Assembly (NCBI GenBank): GCA_964646225.1
Contig: CAZYAD010000021.1
Span: 1-23,888, forward strand
DNA from: UBA4644 sp964646225
GTDB taxonomy: Bacteria; Bacillota; Clostridia; Oscillospirales; Butyricicoccaceae
Direction of reading: 5' to 3'
DNA length: 23,888 nt
Shown here piece after piece: positions 8,901 to 15,501 of this stretch; the stretch's first letter is position 1, and every line of letters starts with the position of its first letter. The translations under genes and the position numbers were made by a program. The notes below the pieces were generated by a model. That model saw only the letters and a list, made by a program, of their open reading frames with translations, had not been told where the DNA came from and did not search any database.

Positions 8901-9503
8901 CTGGGTCTCCAGCTCGGTGATGATATCCCGGATGCGCACCAGATTTTCCTCGCAGGCGTTCAGCTTGCGCTCGCTTTCCTCCTTGCGGTAGCGGAACTTG
9001 GTGATGCCGGCGGCCTCCTCAAAGATCTCCCGCCGATCGGCGCTTTTGACCGACAGGATCTCATCGATGCGGCCCTGTCCGATGACCGAATAGCCGTCCC
9101 GACCCAGGCCGGTGTCCATAAACAGCTCGTGGATATCCCGCAGACGCGCCGCCTTGCGGTTGATGTAAAACTCGCTTTCACCGCTGCGGTAATACCGGCG
9201 GGTGACCATCACCTCGGCAAACTCCACCGGCAGACCGCCGTCGGCATTGTCCAGCACCAGCGTGACCTGGCAAAAGCCCATGGGATTGCGGCGGGCGGTG
9301 CCGCCAAAGATCACATCCTCCATCTTGCCGCCCCGGAGGGTCTTGGTGCTCTGCTCACCCAGCACCCAGCGGATGGCATCCACGATGTTGGATTTGCCGC
9401 TGCCATTGGGGCCGACGATGGCGGTGACGCCACGGCCGAACTGCATGACGGTTTTATCCGGAAAGGATTTGAAGCCCTGAATTTCGATGGATTTTAAGTA
9501 CAA
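5928..9503 (-). CDS. smc: Chromosome partition protein SMC
   Basis: SMC is the ATPase core of bacterial condensin (with ScpA/ScpB), folding and segregating the chromosome. This 1191-residue protein has an N-terminal head with Walker A GPNGSGKSN (about 30-38), a Q-loop region WVLGEQSTKTLRG, long Glu/Arg/Gln-rich coiled coils either side of a hinge (about 510-660, ending in SGAMTGGSL), and a C-terminal head with the ABC signature LSGGEKAFVAIAL and Walker B CVLDEIDAALDD. No ATG exists at the family start position. TTG at 9501-9503, giving (M)YLKSIEIQGFKSF, is chosen because it matches the family N-terminus and has AGGAGAGGG upstream; another TTG at 9522-9524 would add seven residues overlapping that site. 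It is the first gene of its unit. Confidence 0.96.
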   Translation of the reverse strand: MYLKSIEIQGFKSFPDKTVMQFGRGVTAIVGPNGSGKSNIVDAIRWVLGEQSTKTLRGGKMEDVIFGGTARRNPMGFCQVTLVLDNADGGLPVEFAEVMVTRRYYRSGESEFYINRKAARLRDIHELFMDTGLGRDGYSVIGQGRIDEILSVKSADRREIFEEAAGITKFRYRKEESERKLNACEENLVRIRDIITELETQVGPLKEQAEKARAFLIYRDELRLLEVNVWLDSLDKLKESLHKAQTDYLNAERMLSARKREAEELQTRSNALTEELHQKDADGERVREELRETEGREADIRSQIAVSRTHIRNNEDNIAAKRQELTQQQGQGESLAEQKRAKERRLTELAGQTDELDKQLEQLLEQVRQAAGSARDLGQRLAALEAQARLHQEAAGQARAQVSALESGAEEILARGKTIENELAELERRLTGEKEKARQLRRDIEDNEDKKSSAENMLRGFALRGEARKKKADELAQKLEKAVRQSELKTQRLELLRAMEREYEGFGQSVRRVMQAAGRRELSGIHGPVSSLISTDDRYSVAIEIALGASMQNIVTDDEQSAKAAIGFLKSRDLGRATFLPMTAVKERRGASEVRGDRAGFLGWADGLVQYAPQYARVIRSLLSGTAVVDHIDSAIRMARQNGYGFRIVTLDGQLINPSGAMTGGSLNKNVGVLSRKNEVARLEEETRALALRQEELEREVKTARQELESVQYESQVAQEELRQAQDALLEATAYQKQHAALMDTLRQRVEELEEERDGQTGRIAGIRAKKQTLLEQAEQERRQAEALRQEAEQLSGGRADEESRADQLTRQVTDLRVAIAECRTESDSTRTSIAELEALIRSAQGELRSKGEIIEALKQRNEELRETIGQQEAIAARYAQEGQEKKARLQAINEEKLRLEGTRQKCDRDFKQKSDELINLERERGRLENKKTQAEAAEDSILEKLWESYELTRVTAQELRQELESLPQANRRIAELRAAIKKLGSINVDSIEEYAKVSERYEFMDAQRRDLETAKTELLKIIGDLTKSMKDIFGTEFRKINETFRQTFVEIFGGGSAYLRLEDESDLLNCGIEIKVELPGKSMRAISLLSGGEKAFVAIALYFAIIKVRPTPFCVLDEIDAALDDVNVGRYAAYMRTLCSRTQFIIITHRRGTMEGADILYGVTMQEQGVTKLLALNINEAEEHIRQLET

Positions 9504-9550
9504 AAAAGCACCCTCTCCTGCCAAATGGGCATAAGAATCTATTCTGCTTT

Positions 9551-9579
9551 ATTGTATCAAAAAACGGCAGGAAACACAA
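9551..9579 (-). promoter_or_regulatory. Probable promoter for the smc-leuS unit
   Basis: Reading leftward, TTGTGT (9574-9579) and TACAAT (9551-9556) are separated by exactly 17 bases. The -10 box matches 5 of 6 consensus bases and the -35 only 3 of 6. It lies between the terminator at 9593-9631 and the smc start, exactly where a fresh promoter is needed. A sigma-A promoter is inferred. Confidence 0.6.
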
Positions 9580-9592
9580 GGTTTTCCGGCAG

Positions 9593-9631
9593 AAAAAAGC
9601 GGGAGGAGACGGTGATTGGCCGTCTCCTCCC
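9593..9631 (-). terminator. Rho-independent terminator after rnc
   Basis: A perfect 12-bp stem (GGGAGGAGACGG paired with CCGTCTCCTCCC, 9601-9631, 7-base loop) is followed in the leftward direction by GC and six T residues (9593-9598). This is a textbook terminator ending the acpP-rnc transcript before the smc promoter. Confidence 0.88.
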
Positions 9632-9689
9632 GGTGGAGGTGTTTTTGACCATGATCACACAGATCACGGCCAAAAACAAATTGGTAAGC

Positions 9690-9712
9690 AAAGCTGCCAG
9701 AGCGTCAGCTTT
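9690..9712 (+). repeat. Small inverted repeat followed by a T-run on the plus strand
   Basis: AAAGCTG (9690-9696) pairs with CAGCTTT (9706-9712) around a 9-base loop. The plus strand then reads GG followed by seven T residues, which resembles a short terminator for a rightward transcript, yet no recognised plus-strand gene lies upstream. The right arm could instead pair with AAGCTGA at 9725-9731, so alternative folds exist. Function is unknown. Confidence 0.45.
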
Positions 9713-9732
9713 GGTTTTTTTGACAAGCTGAA

Positions 9733-9759
9733 CCGCCTGTCCCGCAGGGGGACAGGCGG
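9733..9759. repeat. 11-bp-stem inverted repeat downstream of rnc
   Basis: CCGCCTGTCCC (9733-9743) pairs perfectly with GGGACAGGCGG (9749-9759) around a 5-base loop. Leftward there is no T-run after it; rightward it is followed only by CTTTT. It may be a 3'-end stabilising hairpin of the rnc message or part of an intergenic repeat. Confidence 0.6.
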
Positions 9760-9772
9760 CTTTTCGCTGGTT

Positions 9773-10450
9773 TTACTGGCCCATAAGCTCCAGCGCGGCC
9801 TTGGCGGCGGCCTGTTCGGCCAGTTTTTTGCTGTGGCCCACGCCCTCTGCCAGCACATTGGAATTGATGAGCACCTCCATGACGAAGCGCTTGTTGTGAT
9901 CCGGCCCGCTTTCGCTTTTCAGCCGGTAGGACAGCACCTCCTCGTGATTTTTCTGGACGATCTCCTGCAGGGTAGTCTTGTAATCCATGACCCGGTGGTT
10001 TTTCACCACCTCCTCGGCCTTGGCCCTGATGAAATCCAGAATGAAGCCCCGTGCCGCCTCCATGCCGCCGTCCAGATAAATAGCGGCCAGCACTGCCTCC
10101 ACCGCGTCCGCCAGCACCGACGGACGGCTGCTGCCGCCGCCGGCCCGCTCGCCCCGGCCCAGCAGCAGACGGGAGCCCAGGTCGATCCGGCAGGCAAACT
10201 CATACAGGCTGCCCTCGCAGACGATGGCGGCCCGCAGCTTGGTCAGCTCGCCCTCCGGCAGGGCGCGGTATTCCGAATAGATGTACTGGGCGCAGATCAG
10301 CCCCAGAACGCTGTCCCCCAGAAATTCCAGACGCTCGTTGCTGCGGATGCCCTTTTCCCGGTTTTCATTGGCATAGGAGCTGTGGGTCAGCGCATTTTGC
10401 AGCAGCGCCGGATTCTGAAAGGTATACTCATAATGTTGAAAGTCGGACAT
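9773..10450 (-). CDS. rnc: Ribonuclease III
   Basis: RNase III cuts double-stranded RNA, including the stems that release 16S and 23S rRNA precursors. The 225-residue protein has the family's two domains: an endonuclease domain with the signature NERLEFLGDSVLG (about 37-49) and the second acidic cluster DAVEAVLAAIYLDGG, then a double-stranded-RNA-binding domain from about residue 155 (DYKTTLQEIVQK) to the end, closing with the basic SKKLAEQAAAKAALE helix. ATG at 10448-10450 follows GAGGGAG at 6 bases; in-frame extension upstream has no comparable site. It follows acpP by 66 bases, and the plsX-acpP-rnc-smc order is standard in Firmicutes. Confidence 0.96.
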   Translation of the reverse strand: MSDFQHYEYTFQNPALLQNALTHSSYANENREKGIRSNERLEFLGDSVLGLICAQYIYSEYRALPEGELTKLRAAIVCEGSLYEFACRIDLGSRLLLGRGERAGGGSSRPSVLADAVEAVLAAIYLDGGMEAARGFILDFIRAKAEEVVKNHRVMDYKTTLQEIVQKNHEEVLSYRLKSESGPDHNKRFVMEVLINSNVLAEGVGHSKKLAEQAAAKAALELMGQ

Positions 10451-10456
10451 GCTTCT

Positions 10457-10500
10457 CTCCCTCAAAAGAAAAGGGAGCCCTGCTGTAGGCACAACAGGGC
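10457..10500 (-). promoter_or_regulatory. Paired hairpins in the acpP-rnc gap, one including the rnc ribosome-binding site
   Basis: In the leftward message a stem of GCCCTG/CAGGGC with an imperfect extension (10477-10500) is followed by pyrimidine-rich TCCCTTTTCTTTT. A second short stem, CTCCC/GGGAG (10457-10477), includes the GGGAG used to start rnc. The first could be a weak terminator or cleavage site; the second could dampen rnc translation. RNase III often cuts its own leader in other bacteria, so self-control is possible but only inferred. Confidence 0.35.
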
Positions 10501-10516
10501 CGTCCCGTTCCTGATT

Positions 10517-10747
10517 TTAGATATGATCCGAGATATAGGCCACCACATCGCCTACGGTCTTGATGGCCTCCAGGGCGGATTCCTCGGCCTCCTCCAGGCC
10601 AAACTCGTCCTCCACGGACATCATCAGATCCATAATGTCGATCGAATCGGCGTTCAGATCCTCCACGAAGCTGGTGTCCATGGTGATGTCATCGGCGTCA
10701 ATACTGAAATGCTCGGCGATCATTTTGCTCAGTTTTTCAAAAACCAT
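10517..10747 (-). CDS. acpP: Acyl carrier protein
   Basis: This 76-residue, very acidic protein carries growing fatty acids as thioesters on a 4'-phosphopantetheine arm. The attachment site is Ser35 in NADSIDIMD; the usual DSLD reads DSID, a common variant. The following acidic helix II (MMSVEDEFGLEE) is the surface that docks fatty-acid synthase enzymes and PlsX. Length and charge are typical of the housekeeping ACP. ATG at 10745-10747 follows GGAGGG at 8 bases. It has its own strong promoter just upstream, in keeping with the high abundance of ACP, and sits directly after plsX, whose enzyme uses acyl-ACP. Confidence 0.97.
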   Translation of the reverse strand: MVFEKLSKMIAEHFSIDADDITMDTSFVEDLNADSIDIMDLMMSVEDEFGLEEAEESALEAIKTVGDVVAYISDHI

Positions 10748-10787
10748 CGTTAGTCCCTCCGAAGTGATATCATTCCTATCGTTGCCG

Positions 10788-10816
10788 ATTATAGCAAAGG
10801 GATTTGTGGTTGTAAA
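10788..10816 (-). promoter_or_regulatory. Promoter for acpP-rnc
   Basis: Leftward, TTTACA (10811-10816) and a perfect TATAAT (10788-10793) are separated by exactly 17 bases, 41 bases before the acpP start. It lies in the 87-base plsX-acpP gap and would let acpP be expressed above the upstream operon. No palindromic operator for a fatty-acid regulator was seen next to it. Confidence 0.83.
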
Positions 10817-10834
10817 GGCGTTTCTGTAAAATTT

Positions 10835-11854
10835 TTATGTATTTTCCCGCGGGAGGGTCATAAATTCGATCTTTTCCTCCACCTGGCCGATAAAGCCCCC
10901 CTGCGCATAGCGGATGGCCTGACCCACCGCCGAGCAGAAGGCGCGGGCATCGGAGGAGCCGTGGGCCTTGATCACCGGACGGGAGATGCCCAACAGCGGT
11001 GCGCCGCCCACCGACTTGTAGTCCAGCTTGCCCTTCAGCCGGGCCAGTCCGGGCTTGAGCACCAGCGCCGCCAGCTTTGCGGGCAGGCTGGCATACAGCA
11101 GCTCCTTCAGCTCCTTCATCAGGAAGCCGGCGGTGCCCTCGATGGTCTTCATCATCACATTGCCGGTAAAGCCGTCGCACACCAGCACATCGGTCTCCCC
11201 TGCCAGCACATTCCGGCCCTCCATATTACCGACGAAGTTCAGCCGCCCGGCTTCGTGGGCCTGCTTCAGCAGGGCGTAGGTCTCGTGCCGGAGGGGATCG
11301 CCCTTGCCCTCCTCGGTGCCGTTATTGATGAGGGCCACCCGGGGGTGCGGGATGCCCTGCTGGGTCTGCATGAACAGGCTGCCCATAAAGGCGAATTGCA
11401 GCAGGAGCTCCGGCGTACACTCGGCGTTGGCCCCGCTGTCCATCAGCAGGGCGAAGCCGCCGTTTTTCTGGGGCAGAGGCGCCCCCAGCGCCGCCCGGCG
11501 GATGCCCCGGATGCGCTTGCTCAGCAGGGTCGCCCCGGTGAGCAGCGCCCCGGTGGAGCCGGCAGACAGCAGCACATCCCCTTCCCCGCTGTTCAGCAGG
11601 TTCAGGGCCACCGTCATGCTGGAATCCTTTTTCTGGCGGAAGGCGGTGGAGTATTTGTCCTCCATGGTGATGATCTCACTGGCGTGGTGGATGGTGATGC
11701 GGCCGCCGCCCCGTCCGGCCAGCAGGGGCTCCAGCACCTCCTGCTGGCCCACCAGGATGATCTGACAGCCGTATGCTTCGGCCGCCAGCACCGCCCCCTC
11801 CACAGGGGCCTGGGGGGCGTGATCGCCGCCCATGGCGTCAAGGATGATCTTCAT
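10835..11854 (-). CDS. plsX: Phosphate acyltransferase PlsX
   Basis: PlsX converts acyl-ACP and phosphate to acyl-phosphate, the acyl donor for PlsY, so it opens phospholipid synthesis from the cytoplasmic side of the membrane. The 339-residue protein starts with the family hallmark MKIILDAMGGDHAP, and has STGALLTGA, GALLMDSGANAE-like FALLMDSGANAECTP, a LINNGTEEGKG loop and VLVCDGFTGNVMMKTIEG. The C-terminus ends LDYKSVGGAPLLGI and an HGSSDARAF segment. ATG at 11852-11854 overlaps the trmFO stop as ATGA, with GGAGG 10 bases upstream, so translation is probably coupled. It is the last gene of the unit that begins at 17477. Confidence 0.97.
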   Translation of the reverse strand: MKIILDAMGGDHAPQAPVEGAVLAAEAYGCQIILVGQQEVLEPLLAGRGGGRITIHHASEIITMEDKYSTAFRQKKDSSMTVALNLLNSGEGDVLLSAGSTGALLTGATLLSKRIRGIRRAALGAPLPQKNGGFALLMDSGANAECTPELLLQFAFMGSLFMQTQQGIPHPRVALINNGTEEGKGDPLRHETYALLKQAHEAGRLNFVGNMEGRNVLAGETDVLVCDGFTGNVMMKTIEGTAGFLMKELKELLYASLPAKLAALVLKPGLARLKGKLDYKSVGGAPLLGISRPVIKAHGSSDARAFCSAVGQAIRYAQGGFIGQVEEKIEFMTLPRENT

Positions 11855-13176
11855 TCTGTGATGTCCTCCTCCAGCTGTCCCCGCAGCTCCTCCAGAGCGG
11901 CCAGCGCCCGCTGGGAGGTGGCGGCATACCGCTCCTGCTTGCCGCGGATGCGGGTGTCCAGCGATTTGATGATGCCAAAGTTGATGTTCATGGGGTCAAA
12001 GCGCAGAGCGGGATCCTGACTGATATGCAGGCTCAGCGCCCCCAGCGCCGTCTCCTGCGGGAAGGAGATGGGCTCCTTTCCCCGCAGCTGGCGGGCCATA
12101 TTCACCCCGCAGCACAGGCCGGAGGCCGTGCTCTCGATGTAGCCCTCCACGCCGGTGATCTGTCCGGCGAAAAACAGCTCCTCCCTGCCGATGACCCGGT
12201 AATGCCGGTCCAGCCGCCCGGGAGAGCGGATAAAGCTGTTGCGGTGCATGGTGCCGTAGCGGTAATACTCGGCGTTTTTCAGCGCGGGGATCATACCGAA
12301 GACCCGCTTCTGCTCAGGGTGCATCAGGTGGGTCTGGAAGCCCACGATGTTGTAGGCCGTGCCCTCGGCGTTGTCGGCCCGCAGCTGCACCACCGCATAG
12401 GGCCGCGCCCCGGTGCGGGGATCGGTAAGGCCCACCGGCTTCATGGGGCCGTAGCGCAGGGTGTCCTCTCCCCGGCGGGCCATGACCTCCACCGGCATAC
12501 AGCCCTCGAACACGGCCTTGTCCTCGAAGCCGTGGACAGGGGCCTCCCGGGCGGTTTTCAGTGCCTCCACAAAGGCCAGATACTGCTCCTTATCCATGGG
12601 GCAGTTGATGTAATCTGCCGTGCCCTTGCCATAGCGGGAGGCGAAGTAGGCGTTTTCCATATCGATGCTGGCAAAGCTGACGATGGGGGCTGCGGCGTCA
12701 TAAAAATGCATGGGCTCACCGCCGAACAGCTCGTCGATCTTTTCGGCCAGCACCCCTTCGGTCAGCGGGCCGGTGGCCATGATGCAGGGGCCGGCGGGGA
12801 TCTCATCCACCCGGCCCTCATGCACCTCGATCAGGGGATGGGACCGGATGCGTCGGGTGACATGGGCCGAAAAAGCCTCCCGATCCACCGCCAGCGCGCC
12901 CCCGGCGGGAACGGCGTTGGCGTCGGCGGCCTCCATGATCAGTGAGCCCGCACGGCGCAGCTCCTCCTTCAGCAGGCCCGGTGCGGTGGAAAGCCCCGCG
13001 CCCCGGAGGGAGTTGGAGCACACCAGCTCGGCGAAATCCGCCGAATGATGGGCTGGGGTCATCTCCCCCGGCTTCATCTCCCACAGCGCCACCGGGATGC
13101 CCCGGCGGGCCAGCTGCCAGGCGGCCTCGGAGCCGGCCAGACCGGCTCCCACAACGGTGACAACAGGCATATTCAT
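11851..13176 (-). CDS. trmFO: tRNA (uracil-54-C5)-methyltransferase, folate-dependent (TrmFO)
   Basis: TrmFO makes 5-methyluridine at position 54 of the tRNA T-loop using methylene-tetrahydrofolate and FADH2, unlike SAM-dependent TrmA. The 441-residue protein has the N-terminal FAD-binding motif VVGAGLAGSEAAWQLA, the WEMKP and FAELVCSNSLRG segments typical of the family, a GPCIMATGPLT strand, ENAYFASRYGKG, and the C-terminal FAGQITGVEGYIESTASG with MNINFGII. ATG at 13174-13176 overlaps the topA stop as ATGA and has GGAGG at 7 bases; a second ATG two codons later is less well placed. The topA-trmFO pairing is common in Firmicutes. Confidence 0.96.
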   Translation of the reverse strand: MNMPVVTVVGAGLAGSEAAWQLARRGIPVALWEMKPGEMTPAHHSADFAELVCSNSLRGAGLSTAPGLLKEELRRAGSLIMEAADANAVPAGGALAVDREAFSAHVTRRIRSHPLIEVHEGRVDEIPAGPCIMATGPLTEGVLAEKIDELFGGEPMHFYDAAAPIVSFASIDMENAYFASRYGKGTADYINCPMDKEQYLAFVEALKTAREAPVHGFEDKAVFEGCMPVEVMARRGEDTLRYGPMKPVGLTDPRTGARPYAVVQLRADNAEGTAYNIVGFQTHLMHPEQKRVFGMIPALKNAEYYRYGTMHRNSFIRSPGRLDRHYRVIGREELFFAGQITGVEGYIESTASGLCCGVNMARQLRGKEPISFPQETALGALSLHISQDPALRFDPMNINFGIIKSLDTRIRGKQERYAATSQRALAALEELRGQLEEDITE

Positions 13177-15452
13177 TCGGCAGCCTCCGTTTTCTTCTTC
13201 CGCGTGGTGCGCTTGGGCTTTTCGGCGGCAGCAGCGGCAGCCGGTTCGGCCTTTTTGCGGCTGCGGGTGGTCTTCTTCGGGGCCTCCTCCGCCGGTGCCT
13301 CGGCCTTTTTGCGGCCGCGGGTGGTCTTCTTCGGGGCCTCCTCTCCCTCGGCGGCGGCCTTCCTGGCACGGGTGGCGATGGCCTCTGACCAGCCGCAGCC
13401 GGGCTTGTGGCACAGATAGCGCTTATCCTCCTTGGTGTAGTGGCGATAGATCACGCCGCCGCACTGGGGACAGACCTTTTTGGTGGGGGAATCCCAGGTC
13501 ATGAAATCGCACTCCGGGTTGTGCTCACAGCCGTAATAATAATAGCCGCTCTTGGACTTCTTTTTCAGCAGGCGTGCGCCGCACTTGGGGCAGGGGACGC
13601 CGGTATCCTGGGTGATGGGCTTGGTATTCTTGCACTCCGGATAGCCGGGACAGGCCAGGAATTTGCCAAAGCGGCCGTTTTTGATGACCATGCGCTTGCC
13701 GCACAGCTCGCAGATCTCGTCCGACTCCTCGTCGGGCACCTTGATGCGCTTTTTGTCCAGATCGATCTCCGCCTGGGCCAGCTCGGCGGCAAAATTGCCA
13801 TAGAAGTTTTGCAGGATCTGGCGGTAATTCTCCTCGCCGGATTCCACCAGGTCCAGCTGCTCCTCCATATTGGAGGTGAACTGTACATCCACGATGTCGT
13901 GAAACTTGTCGATCATCAGGTCGGTGACGGCCTCGCCCAGATTGGTGGGACGGAGGGCGCGCCCCTCCTTGGCTACATACTCCCGATCCAGCACCACCGA
14001 AATGGTGGGGGCATAGGTGCTGGGGCGGCCAACGCCCTTTTCCTCCATGGCCTTGATCAGGGACGCCTCGGTATAGCGGGCCGGGGGCTGGGTGAAGTGC
14101 TGGCGGGGATCCACCTTGCGGAAGGCAGGGCTGTCGCCGGCGGTCAGCTTGGGCAGAGGCGGCTCCTCCGCCTCCTCCCGGGCGTCGTCGGTGCTTTCCT
14201 CGTACAGAGCCAGAAAGCCGGGGAAGGCCACGCTCTGGCCGCTGGCACGGAAGATCCAGCCGTTGCAGCCGATGTCCACCGAGACGGTATCCAGCTGAGC
14301 CTCGGCCATCTGACAGGCAATGAAGCGGGACCAGATCAGCTTATACAGCCGGTACTGATCCTGGGTCAGGCTTTTTTTCAGGCTCTCGGGCTCCAGGGCA
14401 GGGTTGGCGGGGCGGATGGCCTCGTGGGCGTCCTGAGCGTTCTTTTTGGTGTGAAAGACCCGTGCCTTTGCGGGGCAGAAGCCCTCGCCGAAGCGGCCGG
14501 AAATAAAGCTGCGGGCCGCCGCCAGGGCCTCGTCGGCGATGCGCAGTGAGTCGGTACGCATATAGGTGATAAGACCGGTGAGGCCAAGCCCCTCCAGCTC
14601 CACGCCCTCATACAGCTCCTGCGCCACCGCCATGGTGCGCTTTGCCGTCATACCCAGCTTGCGGGAGGCCTCCTGCTGCAGGGTGGAGGTGGTGAATGGC
14701 GGGGTGGGCTGTCGCTTTTTGCGGGCATTTTTCACGCTTTTGACCGTATAGGGCCGGCCCTCGATGTCCGCCAGCACCTGATCCACGCTCTCCCGCTGGG
14801 GCAGCTCCTGCTTGCCCTGCTCATTGCCGAAGAAATGGGCGGTGAAGTCCCGGCCGTCGTGGTGCAGGGTCACATCCATGCTCCAGTATTCCTGGGGGAC
14901 AAAGGCGCGGATCTCCCGCTCCCGGTCCACCACCATGCGGGTGACCACGCTCTGCACGCGGCCGGCCGAAAGCCCGGTGCGCACCTTTCGCCACAGGAAG
15001 GGCGAAAGCTTGTAGCCCACGATGCGATCCAGAATGCGACGGGCCTGCTGCGCATCCACCAGATTCATATCGATGTCCCGGGGATGCTTTACTGCCTCGG
15101 TGACAGCGCTTTTGGTGATCTCGTTAAAGGTGATGCGCTGGGTCTTGTCGTCCTCCAGCTCCAGCAGCTGCTGCAAATGCCAGGAGATGGCTTCACCCTC
15201 GCGGTCAGGGTCGGTTGCCAGATAGACGAAATCGGCCTCGTCGGCGGCGTCTTTCAGCTCATGGATGATCTTGCTCTTGCCGTCGATGGGCAGATAGGTG
15301 GTTTGAAACTGATGCTCCACATCCACGCCCAGCTCCTTTTTGGGCAGATCCCGCAGATGTCCCATGGACGCCTTTACCTGATAGCCGTTCCCCAGATATT
15401 TGGTGATGGTCTTGGCCTTGGCGGGCGATTCTACGATGAGAAGTTTTGCCAT
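13173..15452 (-). CDS. topA: DNA topoisomerase I
   Basis: This type IA enzyme relaxes negative supercoils by passing one strand through a transient break. The 759-residue protein has an N-terminal TOPRIM domain (LIVESPAKAKTI with the catalytic Glu, and ATDPDREGEAISW with the acidic pair) and the active-site Tyr in GLITYMRTDS (about residue 297). Then come zinc-finger modules: CELC...CPGYPEC, CPKC...CEHNPEC and CPQC...CHKPGC. After them comes a low-complexity tail of about 70 residues rich in Lys, Arg, Ala and Glu with an internal repeat, probably adding non-specific DNA binding. ATG at 15450-15452 follows GGAGG at 6 bases; upstream in-frame codons overlap dprA. It lies 49 bases after dprA. 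Confidence 0.97.
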   Translation of the reverse strand: MAKLLIVESPAKAKTITKYLGNGYQVKASMGHLRDLPKKELGVDVEHQFQTTYLPIDGKSKIIHELKDAADEADFVYLATDPDREGEAISWHLQQLLELEDDKTQRITFNEITKSAVTEAVKHPRDIDMNLVDAQQARRILDRIVGYKLSPFLWRKVRTGLSAGRVQSVVTRMVVDREREIRAFVPQEYWSMDVTLHHDGRDFTAHFFGNEQGKQELPQRESVDQVLADIEGRPYTVKSVKNARKKRQPTPPFTTSTLQQEASRKLGMTAKRTMAVAQELYEGVELEGLGLTGLITYMRTDSLRIADEALAAARSFISGRFGEGFCPAKARVFHTKKNAQDAHEAIRPANPALEPESLKKSLTQDQYRLYKLIWSRFIACQMAEAQLDTVSVDIGCNGWIFRASGQSVAFPGFLALYEESTDDAREEAEEPPLPKLTAGDSPAFRKVDPRQHFTQPPARYTEASLIKAMEEKGVGRPSTYAPTISVVLDREYVAKEGRALRPTNLGEAVTDLMIDKFHDIVDVQFTSNMEEQLDLVESGEENYRQILQNFYGNFAAELAQAEIDLDKKRIKVPDEESDEICELCGKRMVIKNGRFGKFLACPGYPECKNTKPITQDTGVPCPKCGARLLKKKSKSGYYYYGCEHNPECDFMTWDSPTKKVCPQCGGVIYRHYTKEDKRYLCHKPGCGWSEAIATRARKAAAEGEEAPKKTTRGRKKAEAPAEEAPKKTTRSRKKAEPAAAAAAEKPKRTTRKKKTEAAE
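13246..13343 (-). repeat. Tandem 54-base repeat in the topA C-terminal tail
   Basis: Two 44-base blocks (13246-13289 and 13300-13343) differ at a single visible position and are spaced 54 bases apart. They encode two 18-residue units of the form EEAPKKTTRxRKKAE. A third, diverged basic cluster (KPKRTTRKKK) follows. The near-identity at DNA level points to a recent duplication and a site prone to copy-number change. Confidence 0.85.
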
Positions 15453-15501
15453 GTTGTTCCTCCGTTTACCACAAGACTGCCGAAGCAGTCGGTTTTCCTG
15501 T

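Larger units (their letters stand above)
9504..9772. other. Intergenic region between rnc and smc: hairpins, terminator, promoter and an unexplained open frame
   Basis: This 269-base stretch is the longest gap between confident genes in the window. Leftward it contains an 11-bp-stem inverted repeat (9733-9759), a 7-bp stem (9690-9712), a strong terminator (9593-9631) and the probable smc promoter (9551-9579). Directly after the rnc stop, in the same frame, the minus strand stays open for 71 codons (9772 to the stop at 9557-9559). It contains one clear membrane-like segment, ALAALLTNLFLAVICVIM, flanked by Lys/Arg-rich stretches. No ATG with a ribosome-binding site precedes that segment. On the plus strand a 26-codon frame begins at ATG 9651 after GGAGG. 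I cannot call either a gene. Confidence 0.6.

Noticed and set aside
5094..9497. Very long plus-strand open frames (815 and 638 codons) opposite ftsY and smc
   Set aside because: They are Leu/Gln/Gly/His-rich shadows of Glu/Arg/Gln-rich coiled-coil codons, with no domains; smc and ftsY motifs are unambiguous on the minus strand.
9651..9731. Plus-strand 26-codon frame between smc and rnc as a toxin gene
   Set aside because: It has a GGAGG upstream but the spacing is long, hydrophobicity is weak and no family is recognised; kept only as part of an intergenic observation.
13177..13413. N-terminal extension of TrmFO within the topA tail
   Set aside because: The extra residues are an out-of-frame reading of the topA Lys/Arg repeats; the ATG at 13176 has a proper ribosome-binding site and the family start.
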